DNA of 64,000 nucleotides from Hanleya hanleyi. Lineage: Eukaryota; Mollusca; Polyplacophora; Lepidopleurida; Hanleyidae. Where the stretch lies: NCBI GenBank assembly GCA_036873755.1, contig JAVTVY010051590.1, positions 124,001-188,000 on the forward strand, written 5' to 3'. How positions within the stretch are numbered: the stretch's first letter is position 1; the number at the start of each line of letters is the position of its first letter. The notes beneath the pieces are model-generated. The model ran no database searches, was not told where the DNA came from, and was given only the letters and a program-made list of their open reading frames with translations. A program made the position numbers and the translations under genes. This document shows, piece after piece, positions 1 through 9,589 of this stretch.

Positions 1-522
1 GGGCCGTGAATTTCATTATCTCCGTCCATCCAAGGTTATCAGGACCCGCCTCCATCTCGTCTGGGGTATCTCGGTAGGACAACGGGGCTGTCAAGTACGA
101 CTTTTTAGCGTCACGCCCGTAGGATAACAGTGTTTCCATGTAGGCCCGGTACGAGTACGTGTTCGTCGACGCACTCACAAGTTTATCACTGAGTGATATA
201 TCCACATGCTGGAATAGCGAATGGAGCCAGAGATTGACTGGAACCACTGGTGCATCTTCTTGAGAATCGACCCGTCTTTATTGGTGATTTTAACTTTAAC
301 GAATCGGCGTGGATGGAAGCCATGTTTTACGCGAAGATATCCTTCGTCTTCGATGTGCGGCGTCGCTGGGTCGGTCGTCGACTGGTATGTTGTCTCGGGA
401 CCAAGCACATTGCCAATCCCATGCCCGCGCTGAAAACGTGCTCCGCTGAACACGGGTAGACTACCCCCGGCTTGTTTGGTGTAATGATCCACGTAACTGG
501 ATGTATTGCATTGATAAGGCAC
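1..522 (-). pseudogene. Polinton capsid gene (F54H12.2-like) fused to a pX-like N-terminus, frameshifted, open at left edge
   Basis: Virion structural protein of a Polinton. The first part (about 522-395) has the glycine/arginine motif GARFQRGHGIG that I associate with the small pX-like core peptide of Polintons. It runs directly into capsid-type sequence (VKVKITNKDGS at about 300). Near 250 the frame changes. The next frame reads DISLSDKLVS and YSYRAYMETLLSYG, hallmarks of the F54H12.2-like capsid family, and stays open to base 1. The join between pX-like and capsid parts looks like a deletion fusing two neighbouring genes, because the usual capsid N-terminus is missing. It lies just after the penton-like gene on the same strand, the expected neighbour. 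Family assignment is from memory of the family; the fusion is inference. Confidence 0.75.
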
Positions 523-704
523 CTTTATTATGCAAAGTGAACCGCTCGGACTTGACCGAAATGAAGTGCCAGCACCACTTTCCCACGCTCGAATGCAATC
601 GGTTGACCGGTATCGTCTCTTATATCGATGATGATGGAGCTAATATAGGTCTGACCGACCGGTAGATAAACGATGTGCTTGAAACTGCGGGTAACTTGAT
701 TACA

Positions 705-991
705 AGCGTCTAGTCCGTCATTCATAATCCAGCCGTCGTCCATTAGAGAATATCCGCGTCCATAATCCAAAGACCTATTCCATATTCCATGTAACAGTAT
801 TAGCACCAAATTCAAAAAGACAATCATAGTATACATAAACATAGGCTTGTTTCCTGCAAGAGAGAAGCGGTCAACAGTTTTCAATGATGCCGGCAAGACA
901 TCATGATGTTCCAAAAATATCAAATCCGTATCGCTGATCAGTATTCTTAATCCATAATATTCGTTGTAAAGTCGTCATCTAAAGAATGATG
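705..991 (-). mobile_element. 3' tail of a YIDD-type retroelement inserted in the penton-like gene
   Basis: This 287-bp stretch is also found at 1940-2237 (inverted) and 6772-7054. It runs from GCGTGACTGAGATAC to GACGGACTAGACGCTTGTAAT in minus orientation, so it is a 5'-truncated copy that kept only the 3' end. AATCAA occurs on both sides of the insert, consistent with a 6-bp target duplication. At the 5' side the host sequence also matches the element for several bases (CAATCAAA), so microhomology may have helped the join. Confidence 0.75.
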
Positions 992-1329
992 TATCTCAGT
1001 CACGCTTTTGATTGTACTTCTCACCGTACTTCCCTTTCACCGAGCAGTCGCGTAGTAGAGGTACGTTACTGTCTCCGACAATGTGTGCATCAACCACGTC
1101 TGAGTAGATGTACAGGCCATACAAACCACCACGCATGCCCATTGTACTGTAGGTGGATTCGGCGGTGAAGCCTACTTCGGTAGGACCCGCGTACATATTA
1201 TCACGCAGTCCTAACAGTTGTTTTAGACCCTTGCTGAATTCTATACTGACGTTGGCAGTCAGCCTCAACTGGAACTTCTGATTGTATTCGTTAAACGACA
1301 GGAAAACAGAATCGACAGAATCAGAACAG

Positions 1330-2237
1330 AATCGCTTTCAAAAACCGATCCATTCAAAGCCCGTTCCTTCTCATTCACCAAACGCTATATAGACGATCTT
1401 CTCGCTGTAGGTAATCGCTATATAAATGACGCAGTGAAGGATATATATCCACCTTCACTGGATTTGAAGGAAACTACAGACAGCCCTACAGGCACATCAT
1501 ATTTAGATCTTTATCTCTATAAAATGAAGCGGGCATTCTCTCTCGTCGACTTTATGACAAAAGAGATGATTACAATTTCGACATCGTGAACTATCCCTTT
1601 CTGGACAATAATATTCCAGTGGGACCTGCATATGGCGTATACATATCTCGCTTAGTAGCATTTGCTAGATCCTGTGTTAAATGTGACGATTTTAATCAAC
1701 GTCACAAAACATTGTTGCAGAAACTTATAAAACAGGGCTATTCCACCAAGCGCCTCCACTCAAAGTTTCTCAAATTTGGCGATACATATCGCATGCTGAT
1801 AGCAAAATACGAACGTAGCGTGCAAGATCTATGGCGCTACGTTTCGTAACTTGTGTCTAATTCCGCTTAACCCGGGGCTAGGGGCCGTATGAACCCATGT
1901 ACAAGATCCTCATGGTACTCATATGAACAGTCACAATCAAAGCGTGACTGAGATACATCATTCTTTAGATGACGACTTCACAACGAATATTATGGATTAA
2001 GAATACTGATCAGCGATACGGATTTGATATTTTTGGAACATCATGATGTCTTACCGGCATCATTGAAAACTGTTGACCGCTTCTCTCTACTATGTCTACC
2101 ACGTATACTATGATTGTCTTTTTGAATTTGGTGCTAATACTGTTATATGGAATATGGAATAGGTCTTTGAATTATGGACATGGATATTCTCTAATGGACG
2201 ACGGCTGAATTATGAATGACGGACTAGACGCTTGTAA
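1330..2237 (+). mobile_element. 5'-truncated YIDD-type retroelement copy with its 3' tail
   Basis: Contains the 3' part of a reverse transcriptase gene followed by an untranslated tail beginning CTAATTCCGCTTAACCC. The tail is shared with copies at 705-991, 6772-7054, 13635-13735, 27600-28060 and 47570-47860. It interrupts the penton-like gene. A short filler of GATTCTGT-type repeats lies at its left junction. Element class is uncertain; the RT resembles IPMGTNCAPLLAD/RYIDD reverse transcriptases that I would place near Penelope-like elements. Confidence 0.75.
1366..1849 (+). pseudogene. Reverse transcriptase C-terminal fragment
   Basis: Starts with FTKRYIDDLLAVGN, the catalytic YxDD box of a reverse transcriptase, followed by YLDLYLYKMK. 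After a frame break near 1560 it resumes in the frame from 1586 with NYPFLDNNIPVGPAYGVYISRLV and KLIKQGYSTKRLHSKFLKF, which run to the stop at 1849. These are the palm end and thumb region. The N-terminal palm is absent because of 5' truncation. A related copy at 46480 keeps the IPMGTNCAPLLAD segment. Confidence 0.8.
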
Positions 2238-2600
2238 TTTGAACGGGAGAGGTTCTGTCTTGTTACCTACTCGGCGACCAATCTTACCCTCCATGAGATG
2301 GCACAACGCCTTGATGAACACTTTGGTGGTGTGGTACTGGCCTTGAGGGAATACAAAGAGATTCGTCTTGCTGGCGTGCGTGATCAGATACCACACCACG
2401 CCCTCTTTCACGTTGTACCACGTATACGGGTACTGGATATCTACCAGACCACATTCCCAACAACCAGGCAGGTGCAAGAGTTGGGGTAACTGTGTTTCGT
2501 AGTGAGTTAAGGTATTGCCCGGGAACACGTCTACCGAGCTATTACTGGATAGGGTGAGATAAAATATGGCGACTGAGCTTTCCTGCCACCGCTCCCGGTA

Positions 2601-3455
2601 TTAATAGTCGACCCAGGCCTTGGGCGCTTGTACCCGGCGTCGTGATCGTCGCGGTGACTTGCTACGTGTCATAGATTTCGATGGCCGTACTTTCAGGGCT
2701 GGTGTTTTAAAGGGGTAAAAAGAAGGTGCCCGTCGTTGTGGTGTTTTGGGTGATGTCTCCGGAGGTGCGTGCACCGGTGATTGCTGACCCCGCTGCATCC
2801 AAGTCCATCGCTGGGGGTTCCCCACTAATTCCTGTGGTACATGCATGTCTTTCAAGACTTGAGCAAAGAACTCCCATCCTTGAGGATCCGTGTGTGACCT
2901 GCGATGACGCATTAAGTAATTCACTAAATCCGTCATGTGGGTACCGGGGACCACCTGGATCTGTACCAGTAGTTCGCCTTTATCATTCCAAGTCATATTA
3001 GGATTATCTTTCTCCCGTTGTAATACCAGGCCAGCTTGTTTGTTGAACGATACAGGTACACTCTTTAAGACTTCGTCCTCGACCCACTTTGGGGCTGTGG
3101 GTGGTACACCTGGTAATGGTGGCTGTTTGAGGGGTGCTGAGGTCTGCGGTGTGTCGCGCGGTGGTGGTGGTGGGGTAGAGAGGGTAGAGAGGGTTTTGTC
3201 TTGGTCCATGAACGTCATGTATCGCTCAAGCGTCTTCTGCTTTCTCACTGTCGGTTAACCCCGGTCGTTGTAAGATCTGACGCATATCTTCATCGAGTGT
3301 GTTTAACGTACTGCAATACCCTTGGAGGGATATTTTATAAGTTGTCACATTCTGCCAGGTTGTCGCACTCTGAATGTTTTTGTTGTTGTATACACTTTTG
3401 ACATGACTTGAAACTGGTTTTGGGGGTACTAAATGGCGTAAACCAGCTACTGGGG
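2601..3455 (-). pseudogene. Polinton-associated conserved protein of unknown function, frameshifted
   Basis: The main frame (3248-2601, 215 codons) has a proline-rich stretch (TPPPPPRD), a conserved core (MTWNDKGELLV, then a GTHMTDLVNYLMRHR segment, then GWEFFAQVLKDMHVPQELVGN) and a very basic tail (SMTRSKSPRRSRRR). I recognise the core from a family found only beside Polinton capsid genes in invertebrates; its job is not known to me. Upstream, another frame (3455-3225) encodes LNTLDEDMRQILQRPGLTDSEKAED, the usual N-terminal segment, so one frameshift near 3225 separates the two. The basic tail suggests nucleic-acid binding. It is followed after 34 bp by the penton-like gene. Confidence 0.65.
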
Positions 3456-3459
3456 CTTT

Positions 3460-4270
3460 GGGGGTGGATTTAAATTTATTAACATAATATATATGCTGTC
3501 TGTTGTAAATAAGATTAACTTACCTTGTGCAGTTGATCAAATTTTCATCACGTTTGCCTGCTCCTGATCAAGGATGTGGCCATGTTGTTTGTATTTACGA
3601 AATGTAACCTTGGTGCATGACCTTGTACACCACCAGCTCGTTTATGCTTCTTAAAGCTATTTATTGTAATTTAAAGATTTACTGAAGTTCATTATATTGT
3701 TATAACGCTCGATTTAACTGTTATGACATTCAATGAAGTCCGATATGGCGGTTTTTATAAGGAACTATCTTGATAAATCAGTACGCCTTTCGTCTGCTAT
3801 CTGATTCATGAAGTGAAGTCTACATCAAACTTTGCTCATGTTTCACGAAGTATTATTGAATCAGGTAAATATTGCAACAGTTATGAAAATAATCTTTGAT
3901 AACTTTAGAAAATTCTGGTTATATTCTCAACGATCGATGGCTAGAACATAACCATTACTTTTATCGTCAAAGTGACCTACCCTCCCCACTCACCTTCACT
4001 CAGCTCAGCATATGTATCGCCATCTTGTTATTCCAGCCGTGTCAGAGTGTCTTGTTGAGGGAGCAGTGATATTTATATAGTTCTTCCAGTAAAAGTATTT
4101 ATATATCTAATAACTATAATAAAAACGCTCCTCTTTGACGTCTGGAGCTCCCTCCAATATTATATACTTCAATTAGTAATCGCAATTATTGTCCTGGTAA
4201 ATAGTTCTCCCGACTTCGGTCCAGTGGTAATTCTGTAATTTGATTGGTTGTTCTGCACCATGTGACCACC
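3460..4270. other. Gene-free AT-rich stretch inside Polinton A
   Basis: No coding signature seen on either strand. It separates the conserved 215-aa protein from a TATA/first-exon module and probably results from insertion of unrelated DNA into the Polinton. Confidence 0.4.
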
Positions 4271-4278
4271 AGCATTGG

Positions 4279-4411
4279 TATAAATAGAGCGCTCCTGACG
4301 AAGATGGCAGATAGCTGGCCACTACGGCCGGAGATACATCGCAACAACAACAACAACACCATACAATATTACCTGATCAGTTTTGGACACTGAATACAAC
4401 TCTACAACAGG
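4279..4411 (+). promoter_or_regulatory. TATA box, putative first exon and splice donor
   Basis: TATAAATA at 4279-4286 is followed by a CAA-rich stretch and ends in CTACAACAG/GTAATATG, a plausible 5' splice site at 4410/4411. No coding sequence is attached. The next bases give a short ORF with no family features. It resembles modules at 43834, 47933 and 49030. Confidence 0.35.
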
Positions 4412-4691
4412 TAATATGAATAAAAGATTGATATTGACTACACTTCTCGGCAAAGAACTAAAATTATTCAACAAACGATTTAGACCTGAAAACTGCATGT
4501 ATCTCTGGATTTGTCAACCAGATTCATCTCGACAAGGAAATGAATATATTAATTTATTTCTATTTCATCACCAGGCAGCTATCTCATGTCATCACACTCG
4601 TCAGTGGCCATTTTCTGCATAATATCTAGTACAAATATGATCCATCGGCACGAATTCACACTCTAGCACAATTGGGCATTAATTAGTAGTA

Positions 4692-4917
4692 TTGGGGGGG
4701 GGGGGATTTGGCTCAATGTCACACTCAAGTTTGTTTCACTCATATGGTGACAGTCAGTTTGGTTGGTGGAGGAAGCCGGAATACCCGGAGAGAATCGCCG
4801 CCCGTCGGCAAGTAACTGACAAACTTTCACTCATGGACCAGCCAGGCCCGAACCCGTGCCAGTTCAGCGGTGTGAGGCTAGCGGTCACCAGCGAAGCGCC
4901 TTAGACCACTCGACTAG
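4692..4917 (-). mobile_element. SINE with tRNA-like head
   Basis: On the minus strand it starts CTAGTCGAGTGGTCTAAGG (A-box-like) and has GGGTTCGGGCC (B-box-like) about 50 bases later, as in a tRNA-derived SINE. The other end is a run of 12 or more G on the plus strand. I do not recognise the family. Confidence 0.5.
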
Positions 4918-4919
4918 TA

Positions 4920-5335
4920 GTATTGAGGGTGCATATTGCCTTTTTATTTGGCAGTTCAAAGTGTGTTCATCAGTAGTTGATATATTGAATTAGTATATCA
5001 TCATTTCCACAGAATAAACAGAATATCATCAGACTTTGAAATCTTGTTTTATCATCTTTATTGAACGTGATATTGATATTCCCGTGTGGATACAATACAA
5101 TGCCATCAGCCTGGTATTTCATTAGTGAATGTCGGATTTGACTTGATACTGTGACTGCCGACCAAAGTTGGACATCACTCAGAATAATATAGAACACGAA
5201 TCCGTCTCACCTGCCCACATGACAGCATCACACTTTCAGTAATACAATATCTAGTTACGCTGGATATTACAGTACTGACGGGTGGCTTTGAAGGAGCCGT
5301 GGTTCGACGAGGACCATTTTTTTTTCGTGTGGTTC
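4920..5335. other. Gene-free stretch
   Basis: A 75-codon open frame on the minus strand (5197-4970) shows no known motif. No repeat recognised. Confidence 0.3.
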
Positions 5336-5339
5336 ATTG

Positions 5340-5676
5340 TCAGCCTAACAGTCCGCCCAATATCGGACCAAACACGGAAGCGGCCAACGGTGCTAAGATT
5401 GTCCCGAGAAAGCCACCTTTCTGTAAAACCTTTTTCGTTCTGTGTTTGGGAGACTCGCTTCTGGACCAGGGTCCGGAGGCCTGTCTTATGCTTGGTCGAC
5501 TTGGTCTTTTGAGCCGGAGTCAGTGGTACGTTGCCTTTTAACAGGTTGTACCCGATCTCGCAGAGACAGCGTACAAGGTCAGGGTCCGCGCCGCGTACAA
5601 TGGTTCGGACCAACTCGGGTGGGGCCGTCTTCAATACACGGAGCTTCGGGGCGTGCTTCCGTATTCGCGCAGACAT
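5340..5676 (-). pseudogene. Small basic Polinton protein with hydrophobic glycine-rich C-terminus, frameshifted
   Basis: Starts MSARIRKHAPKLRVL. It contains GADPDLVRCLCEIGYNLLKG, NVPLTPAQKTKSTKHK and LRTLVQKRV, the signature of a short (about 110 aa) protein encoded next to the ATPase in many invertebrate Polintons. Near 5440, in an A-rich run, the frame changes. The second frame reads QKGGFLGTILAPLAAS and ends in a glycine-rich hydrophobic tail at the stop 5340-5342, the usual family ending. Role unknown to me; the basic body plus membrane-like tail would suit a core or membrane-active virion component. A TATA-like ATAATAAAAA lies about 40 bp upstream. Confidence 0.72.
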
Positions 5677-5708
5677 TATGAACAACTAACACCGGACCCC
5701 ACAACCCT

Positions 5709-5719
5709 GCGTTTTTATT
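5709..5719 (-). promoter_or_regulatory. TATA-like element before the small basic protein gene
   Basis: ATAATAAAAA on the minus strand about 35-45 bp before the ATG at 5676. The spacing matches the clearer TATA boxes of Polinton C. Confidence 0.4.
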
Positions 5720-5824
5720 ATGGGTCTACAAAAGACAACATGAACAAGGATGGTGTGTTCTATATATTTTATTACCCCCATCATCAAACACACACCCCAG
5801 CTGGGGGAGCCACTGTGGGTGTGT

Positions 5825-6771
5825 TTACATTATTTTTGCACGTACACGTGGTGGGTCTCTCCGGAAAAAAATACCAGTCCGTAGTCGAAGGTTGTCGGGG
5901 GTGGCTTGCTTCATATCAAAGAGCATATACCCGTGCTGAGGGGTTGTCGCATCTTTAAAGGCTTCCCATGCGAACCGCGTGCAGCCGGGGTACATCTGTC
6001 TCGACAGGTGCAGCAGTTGAGTGGTATCTCTCGGGTTTTTAAACACCGGGTAGTGCGCATTTAAGCTGATGTTCTGATGTTCTTTGATTTTATTGAACAG
6101 ATTCTGCACAATGTAGATGATGCTGAGATGGCGATGATGGCTGCCTTTGGTGAAGAGTTGGGTGACCCGAGCGTCGGTCTCCGCCATGAAATCATCCAGG
6201 ACCACCAAGGTGTTCGGTTCCAAATCAGCCAGGTTGGGTAGCCCTTCCATGAACGTGATGTTGGGCATTGCTGCATACGCCATCTGCCATTCTCCGTGAC
6301 ACCACACGACCCGGGCAATGGGTGCTGTAATCATGTTGTCGGCGTATTGAAGGAGTTTTTGGATGAAGTGTGTTTTGCCTGAGCCCTTCGGTCCTGCGAT
6401 GAGGCAAGTTGAAGGGATGTTGCCACCTTGGGTCCATGGTTGGAAGTGTATCCGCTGTCGTGGTAACGCGCTCCTGTAAATTTGGTAAGTGAAACGGGGT
6501 CGTCGGCGCTTCAGTGTTGGTCGCCGTTGTCGGTACGTTACGACGTTCACTGTGGGTGATGAAAGGCGGTAGGTTTTCAGGCGTAGTGGGCGCTGCAATA
6601 CTTGGTGTGGCGCTCGATGTTGATGTGGACTGTATACTCGGTGTGGTGGTGATGGTGATGACTGGGCTCGTTTCGATCACGGGTTTGACTGGTGTATAGA
6701 AGATCTGTACATTCGTCTGACTGGCATGGTGGGTGTCCTAGGTTGGTTACGTAGAGAGATGAGGTACGCGA
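5825..6771 (-). pseudogene. Polinton packaging ATPase (FtsK/HerA, A32-like), copy A
   Basis: Genome-packaging ATPase. Walker A is LIAGPKGSGKTHF (about 6400-6371), Walker B LVVLDDF (about 6208-6188), and a polar sensor-type IVQNLF follows. The C-terminal half runs to the stop at 5825. N-terminal to Walker A the proper frame switches near 6410. Another frame carries MDPRWQHPF preceded by a threonine/proline-rich linker back to about 6680, and a further break near 6690 separates an arginine-rich start (MPVRRMYRSS). The 5' end stops at the retroelement tail at 6772. Diverged from the ATPase at 20662-21882. Catalytic motifs are intact; the reading frame is not. Confidence 0.85.
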
Positions 6772-7054
6772 TGTCGTAATTATAAGCGTCTAGTCCGTCA
6801 TTCATAATCCAGCCGTCGTCCATTAGAGAATATCCGCGTCCATAATCCAAAGACCTATTCCATTTTCCATATAACAGTATTAGTACCAAATTCAAAAAGA
6901 CAATCATAGTATACAAAAACATAGGCTTGTTTCCTGCAAGAGAGAAGCGGTCAACAGTTTTCAATGATGCCGGCAAGACATCATGATGTTCCAAAAATAT
7001 CAAATCCGTATCGCTGATCAGTATTCTTAATCCATAATATTCGTTATAGAGTCG
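6772..7054 (-). mobile_element. 3' tail of YIDD-type retroelement
   Basis: Nearly the same sequence as 705-991, in the same orientation, between the small membrane ORF and the ATPase gene. The 5' junction falls inside a short match (TCATTTTTTAGATGACGAC against TCATTCTTTAGATGACGAC). Confidence 0.8.
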
Positions 7055-7186
7055 TCATCTAAAAAATGACGTATAAACACCTCCGTATAAAATGCCCAGC
7101 AGGGTTAGCAATGTCACCACAAAGCCCACTTGCGCTTTGCGCGTTTTGGGGAACGTGATCTTCAGAGGTGGTCGCTGTTTGTCCAT
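7055..7186 (-). CDS. Small membrane protein next to the Polinton integrase (43 aa)
   Basis: Begins MDKQRPPLKITFPKTRKAQV, a basic leader, followed by GFVVTLLTLLGILYGGVY, one clear membrane segment. The last codons and the stop come from the inserted retroelement tail, so the natural C-terminus may differ. The leader and start of the membrane segment recur at 60308-60171 in Polinton C in the same place, immediately after the integrase. Not a family I can name. A basic N-terminus with one helix suggests a type II or tail-like membrane peptide. Confidence 0.55.
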   Translation of the reverse strand: MDKQRPPLKITFPKTRKAQVGFVVTLLTLLGILYGGVYTSFFR

Positions 7187-7193
7187 AGCACTT

Positions 7194-7460
7194 GGCCGGG
7201 ATCCAGGAATTGAACGAGCTGGGCCACCCTTGCCATTTCACGAGATGCACCGTCTTACCGCGACGCCGCTCCGTTTTCAGGATGCGTTCCACAGTGTAGT
7301 AGTCTTGTGCTGTTTTCACTACGGGCTGTAACTCTACGTCGTAAAACGTTCCTAGCAACGGTTGTCCTTGAAGATCTTCCAGTTCATAGATACGCGGCTG
7401 TCGGGGGACGCGCCGTTTGATGACAAAGTGTTCATCGCTCCAATTGACCCTGTGCACCAT
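7194..7460 (-). pseudogene. Polinton integrase, C-terminal fragment with chromodomain
   Basis: Retroviral-type (DDE) integrase relic with only the C-terminal 89 residues: NWSDEHFVIKRRVPRQPRIYELED (SH3-like region), then DYYTVERILKTERRRGK and LVKWQGWPSSFNSW, a chromodomain. Closely matches the C-terminus of the integrase at 60359-61353. The catalytic core is missing upstream of 7460. The 3' end is also shortened by about 55 bp relative to the Polinton C copy, so the stop codon region is lost. Confidence 0.85.
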
Positions 7461-7681
7461 TATTAATATCCGGTATTGTAAAAGTGGATCTTTGGTCGGA
7501 TTGACCTACTTCCGACAGGGGGCGCCACCAGTCTTGTGACGACACTTACGTTTTCGACTTGATATTTGAATATGGTGCCCCGACGACGTTATAGAGTTGG
7601 AAAACTACCATCTCATCTCTCGCGCTAATATATAACTTCGCTTTCAACTTCTGAGTAATAAATGAGGCAGTTTAGACAGCC

Positions 7682-8145
7682 ATCAACCATCCCATCACAC
7701 GCACATATTCTGACCATTGGCCCCTGACCCTGATGAAAGTGACGTCATCACTGTACATCGCCGGAAGTAAAGTCATCGCGCGCATAAGAGCGCCGAGTTC
7801 TTGCAATCGGAGCTCTTGGAGTCGGGGCTCTTGAAACTCGAAGCTCGGAAGTGACGTCATCACACGCATGCGCACGCACCTGTGGTGCACACGCACCCTT
7901 GTGTACCCTATGCTCTACGGGCTATAGGAGACAGGGTGTATCACAGGTGCGTGCGTATACGTGTGATGACGTCATTTCCGAACTCCGAGATCTCCGACTC
8001 CAAGAGCTCCGAGCTCCGACCCCAAAAGATCGGCGCTCTTATGCGCGCGATGACATCACTTCCGGCGATTTCCAGTGATGACGTCACTTTCATCAAGGAT
8101 CAGGAGCCAATGGTCAAAATATGTGTGTGTGATTGGACGGTTGAT
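7682..8145. repeat. Inverted repeat, about 210-bp arms, with four CRE palindromes
   Basis: The left arm (7682-7900) and right arm (7930-8145) are reverse complements with mismatches. Perfect TGACGTCA occurs at 7740, 7852, 7967 and 8079. GCGCGCAT-type and GGAGCTC-type words are mirrored. It sits between the integrase fragment and the GCGTTAAGG array of Polinton A. Confidence 0.75.
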
Positions 8146-8157
8146 AATGCGTAAAGT

Positions 8158-8440
8158 TGTTACTATATGGCGTTAAGGCGTTGAGATAGGGCGTTAAGGC
8201 GTTGGGACGGACGTTAAGGCGTAAAGATAGCGCGTTAAGGCGTTGGGACGGACGTTAAGGCGTAAAGATAGGGCGTTAAGCCGTTGAGACGAACGTTAAG
8301 GCGTAACAACGGGCGTTAACGGGCGTCACTGCATTTCGGTGAATTAGTGACAATTCCATGGAATATCTAGAAAATCAGAGCTTCTGAGCCATTTCACCAG
8401 GGCGTTGAAGCGTTAAACTAGGCGTTGACGGGTGTTACTG
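8158..8440 (+). repeat. GCGTTAAGGCGTT tandem array
   Basis: About a dozen degenerate units of roughly 20-22 bp built on GCGTTAAGGCGTTGAGATAG. The same array, in either orientation, lies beside Polinton terminal repeats at 32860-32935, 34135-34210 and 57855-57960, so it is a subterminal component of these elements. Confidence 0.8.
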
Positions 8441-8466
8441 TCCATAAAGGCAAGCGTATCCTAAAG

Positions 8467-8963
8467 ATGTGCACATTTGACGTTCCATTCAGCAGACACT
8501 CTACCACGATGTTCACGTGTACGACTTGTTCGAAGGCCTTTCATCGCCTGGACAGTTTACGTCGTCACACACGTGCACGCCATGAAGTACACACGCATAC
8601 ATGTGCAGACTGTGATATAGTCGTTAAGCATCCCAGTCAGTTGATACGCTCGCTACTCTCGAGACCGGATATTTCAGTTCCCATGGAAATGCATCCTCGA
8701 ATGGAAGAACCCATGGAGGTCGATCCGCCGCCCCGAATTGAAGAGCCGGTGGATATTGATCCCAGTGTCGAGGAGCCATCCATCTCCCTTCCTTGCATCC
8801 TCGAATAGAAGAACCCATGGAGGTCGATCCGCCGCCCCGAATTGAAGAGCCGATGGAGATTGATCCCAGTGTCGAGGAGCCCTTCCATCTCCCTTCCCTG
8901 CCTACCAATGGGAGAAGTAAGAGCTCGGAGCTCCAGTATCCTGGACTACCCGAAGACGCTTAG
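8467..8963 (+). pseudogene. Polinton C2H2 zinc-finger protein, frameshifted by a 104-bp duplication
   Basis: MFTCTTCSKAFHRLDSLRRH is a canonical C2H2 zinc finger (Cys-x2-Cys...His), followed by a second Cys pair (CADCD). An acidic proline-rich region (EEPMEVDPPPRIEEP) is encoded by a 104-bp unit present twice (8692-8795, 8796-8899). Because 104 is not a multiple of 3, the first copy runs into a stop at 8808 while the second reads on to KSSELQYPGLPEDA and a stop at 8961-8963. A fragment at 58303-58475 ends with the same QYPGL...stop arrangement. Likely a DNA-binding accessory protein; start could be 8467 or 8509. Confidence 0.6.
8692..8899 (+). repeat. 104-bp tandem duplication in the zinc-finger gene
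   Basis: Two nearly identical units starting CATCCTCGAAT at 8692 and 8796. Confidence 0.85.
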
Positions 8964-9194
8964 GACAAACGGATCAGAGCGAATATGGCCGAAAATTGAA
9001 CTTTCTGAAATGGCGGCTTCTGATTGGACAAGAGCCTACGAGAAACTGTAAACACATCCAACGCGCCTCCCCCAGCGAGGGTATGATGTGCTGGTGGAGA
9101 TAGTAAAATGATTGACCTGTCATTCTTGTTGTTGTTGTTCTCTCATCTGTCCACATCATGGCCACCACGACCACCACCACACACGACCATTACC

Positions 9195-9325
9195 ACCACA
9201 ACACTCACTCACTCCTCCTCCTCCTCCTCCTGCACCTCCTCCTCCTCCTCCTCCTCCTCCTTCTCCTTCCTCTTCCTCCTCCTCCTCTTCCCCATCCTCC
9301 TCCACACACGCACACACACACAGGT
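9195..9325 (+). repeat. CTC-rich polypyrimidine microsatellite and CA run
   Basis: Mostly CTCCTC units then CACACA, followed by GGTAACTCTACCAG. A shorter version with the same flank lies at 33080-33145. Confidence 0.85.
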
Positions 9326-9410
9326 AACTCTACCAGGTAACCGGATGGAAAAAAAGGCCCTTATCTCCTCCAAATGCTCTCCATTGCACCTCTAAAACTC
9401 CCGAGTGATC

Positions 9411-9418
9411 TATAAATA
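9411..9418 (+). promoter_or_regulatory. TATA box in Polinton A subterminal region
   Basis: TATAAATA in the context CCCGAGTGATC-TATAAATAGAACAGG, identical at 33231-33238 in the foldback element. No clear ORF follows in either place. Confidence 0.5.
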
Positions 9419-9589
9419 GAACAGGGGTTTTTCCAGAAAATTCCCCGGAAACTTAACCCTGACAGTTTCTTCTTTCTGTACTACTAAACTGGATTACTTC
9501 CCTTGACTTTTACTTCCCCGAAATTGAGAGACTACACTGTCTCATCAACAACAACAACATTCTCATTTCTATGACTCCGTTATTTTTTT

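Larger units (their letters stand above)
528..2567 (-). pseudogene. Polinton penton-like minor capsid gene split by two retroelement insertions
   Basis: Minor jelly-roll capsid protein of a Polinton, in three pieces. The 5' piece (2567-2238) starts around FYLTLSSNSS and contains TLTHYETQLPQ and GLVDIQYPYTW, the usual N-terminus of the family; the expected ATG reads ATA. The middle piece (about 1290-992) contains MRGGLYGLYIYSDVV and VPLLRDCSV. The 3' piece (704-528) contains IIIDIRDDTGQPIAFERGKVV and ends at a stop just before the capsid gene. The gaps are a 0.9-kb retroelement copy in opposite orientation and a 0.29-kb retroelement tail in the same orientation. Across the second gap both flanks are in the same frame, so that insertion alone explains the break there. 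Confidence 0.82.

Noticed and set aside
5282..5681. Three overlapping plus-strand frames
   Set aside because: Shadows of the small basic Polinton gene on the minus strand.
9108..9395. Poly-Ser/Pro/Leu frames
   Set aside because: Translation of the CTC microsatellite.
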